DNA from: Acetobacteraceae bacterium
GTDB taxonomy: Bacteria > Pseudomonadota > Alphaproteobacteria > Acetobacterales > Acetobacteraceae
Assembly (NCBI GenBank): GCA_027489135.1
Contig: JAIYAI010000547.1
Span: 1-6,516, forward strand
Direction of reading: 5' to 3'
DNA: 6,516 bases
Position numbers and translations under genes: made by a program. Below are positions 5,601 to 6,516 of the stretch, piece by piece. The notes beneath the pieces are model-generated. The model saw only the letters and a list, made by a program, of their open reading frames with translations, was not told the origin of the DNA and searched no databases. How positions within the stretch are numbered: position 1 is the first letter of the stretch; each line of letters opens with the position of its first letter.

Positions 5601-6516
5601 ATGAACAGCCTGGTGTTTCGCCGTCGCGGCGTGCTCGTCGCCGCCACCGCTCTCGCCGCCCCGCCCTTCGCCCGGGCGCAGTCCCAGGCCGCGGACTGGC
5701 CGAACCAGACCGTCCGCTACATCAACCTCTACGCCCCGGGCGGCGCGACCGACCTCGCGTCGCGCGCGTATTGCCAGGCGATGAGCGCGATCACGGGCCA
5801 GAATTTCGTGGTCGAGAACCGCGCCGGCGCCGGCGGCACGGTGGGCACCGACGCGATCGCCAAGGCGCGGCCGGATGGCTACACGATCGGCCTCGGCAGC
5901 GTCGCGACGCTGGCCATCGCGCCGTCGCTGTTCCCGTCGCTGCCCTACAACCCGGACACCGACTTCACCTACATCTCCGGCCTCTGGCGCCAGCCGAACC
6001 TGCTGTTCGTCAACAACGACCTGCCGGTGCGCTCGGTGCCCGAGTTGATCGCGCTGCTGAAGGCCAATCCCGGCAAGTACACCTACGCGACCGGCGGGGC
6101 CGGCACGACGCCGCATCTGTGCGGGGAGATGTTCAAGACCCGCGCCGGGGTGGACCTGCCGGTCGTCACCTACCGCGGCGGCGCGCCGGCGCTGATCGAT
6201 CTGATGGCCGGGCGCGTGCAGGTGATGTTCGACAACTTCTCCGGCCCCATCGGCGCGGTGCGGGAGGGCAAGGCCCGTGGCCTCGCCGTCTCGGGCCCAG
6301 AGCGCAGCCCGGCCGCGCCCGACCTGCCGACCATCGCCGAGACGCTGCCCGGCTTCGACATCACCTCGTGGAACGGCGTCGTCGCGCCGGCCGGCCTGCC
6401 GCCGGCGCTGGTCACGCGGATGAACGCGTTGACCAAGGCGGCGCTGCAGCGGCCCGAAGTGCTGCGCCACTACGGCGACAACGGCGCGACGCCCTGGTAC
6501 CTCACGCCGGAGGACT
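5601..6516 (+). CDS. Bug/TTT-family periplasmic solute receptor, C-terminus cut by window edge
   Basis: The first 305 residues of a Bug-family receptor; the frame is open to the right edge and about 20 residues are probably missing. The start is fixed by GGGAGG at 5588-5593, 7 bases before the ATG. The N-terminus has FRRRGVLVAATALAAPPF, a twin-arginine-like signal with cleavage after ARA (24-26). The mature part shows the standard family marks: YAPGGATDLASR (44-55), ENRAGAGGTVGTDAIAKARPDGYT (72-95), LLFVNNDLPVRSV (134-146), GGAGTTPHLCGEMFK (165-179), TYRGGAPALIDLMAGRVQVMFDN (190-212) and SWNGVVAPAGLP (256-267). The APGG and DGYT loops are those of ordinary Bug proteins, unlike the tandem pair upstream, so it is a separate subgroup rather than a third copy of that duplication. 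The mature protein has two cysteines (58 and 174). The ligand is unknown. It follows the exporter by 59 bases on the same strand. Confidence 0.94.
   Translation, partial: MNSLVFRRRGVLVAATALAAPPFARAQSQAADWPNQTVRYINLYAPGGATDLASRAYCQAMSAITGQNFVVENRAGAGGTVGTDAIAKARPDGYTIGLGSVATLAIAPSLFPSLPYNPDTDFTYISGLWRQPNLLFVNNDLPVRSVPELIALLKANPGKYTYATGGAGTTPHLCGEMFKTRAGVDLPVVTYRGGAPALIDLMAGRVQVMFDNFSGPIGAVREGKARGLAVSGPERSPAAPDLPTIAETLPGFDITSWNGVVAPAGLPPALVTRMNALTKAALQRPEVLRHYGDNGATPWYLTPED

Noticed and set aside
5487..6470. 327-codon minus-strand frame opposite the third Bug gene
   Set aside because: The sense strand carries a complete set of Bug motifs over the whole stretch; the antisense frame is a by-product of codon bias.

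Overview
The window is very GC-rich with a strong preference for G or C at third codon positions. It carries several periplasmic binding proteins of the Bug/tripartite tricarboxylate transporter (TTT) receptor type, with twin-arginine-like signal peptides. This points to an alphaproteobacterium, most likely Acetobacteraceae (Roseomonas-like). That assignment rests on composition and gene content only; no marker gene is present.

Layout. Positions 1-780 (minus strand) hold the first 260 residues of an ABC exporter half-transporter, which runs off the left edge. It diverges from a small plus-strand gene (904-1083) encoding a 59-residue protein with a hydrophobic C-terminus. Positions 1084-1673 contain no intact gene. 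However, the reading frame with coding-like third-position bias moves through all three plus-strand frames between about 1148 and 1563, which looks like an unidentified decayed gene. From 1674 onward everything is on the plus strand: two tandem, translationally coupled Bug receptors (1674-2642 and 2642-3607), an HxlR-family regulator (3666-4181), a MATE-family multidrug exporter (4171-5541), and a third, more conventional Bug receptor (5601 to the right edge, incomplete).

How the genes work together. The regulator and exporter overlap by 11 bases and form an evident two-gene operon. Two identical 15-bp palindromes lie between the preceding gene and the regulator start, the second ending 2 bases before the ATG. 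They are very likely the operator through which the regulator controls itself and the exporter. The tandem Bug pair (about 60% identical by hand count) are probably solute receptors for related small organic acids or similar compounds. No membrane components of a TTT transporter (TctA/TctB) are in the window, so they may be orphan receptors. The third Bug gene has its own ribosome-binding site and belongs to a different subgroup.

I see no evidence for a wholly new system. The points most worth a second look are the double-palindrome operator on a nearly leaderless regulator gene, the divergent signatures of the tandem Bug pair, and the three-frame decayed gene.
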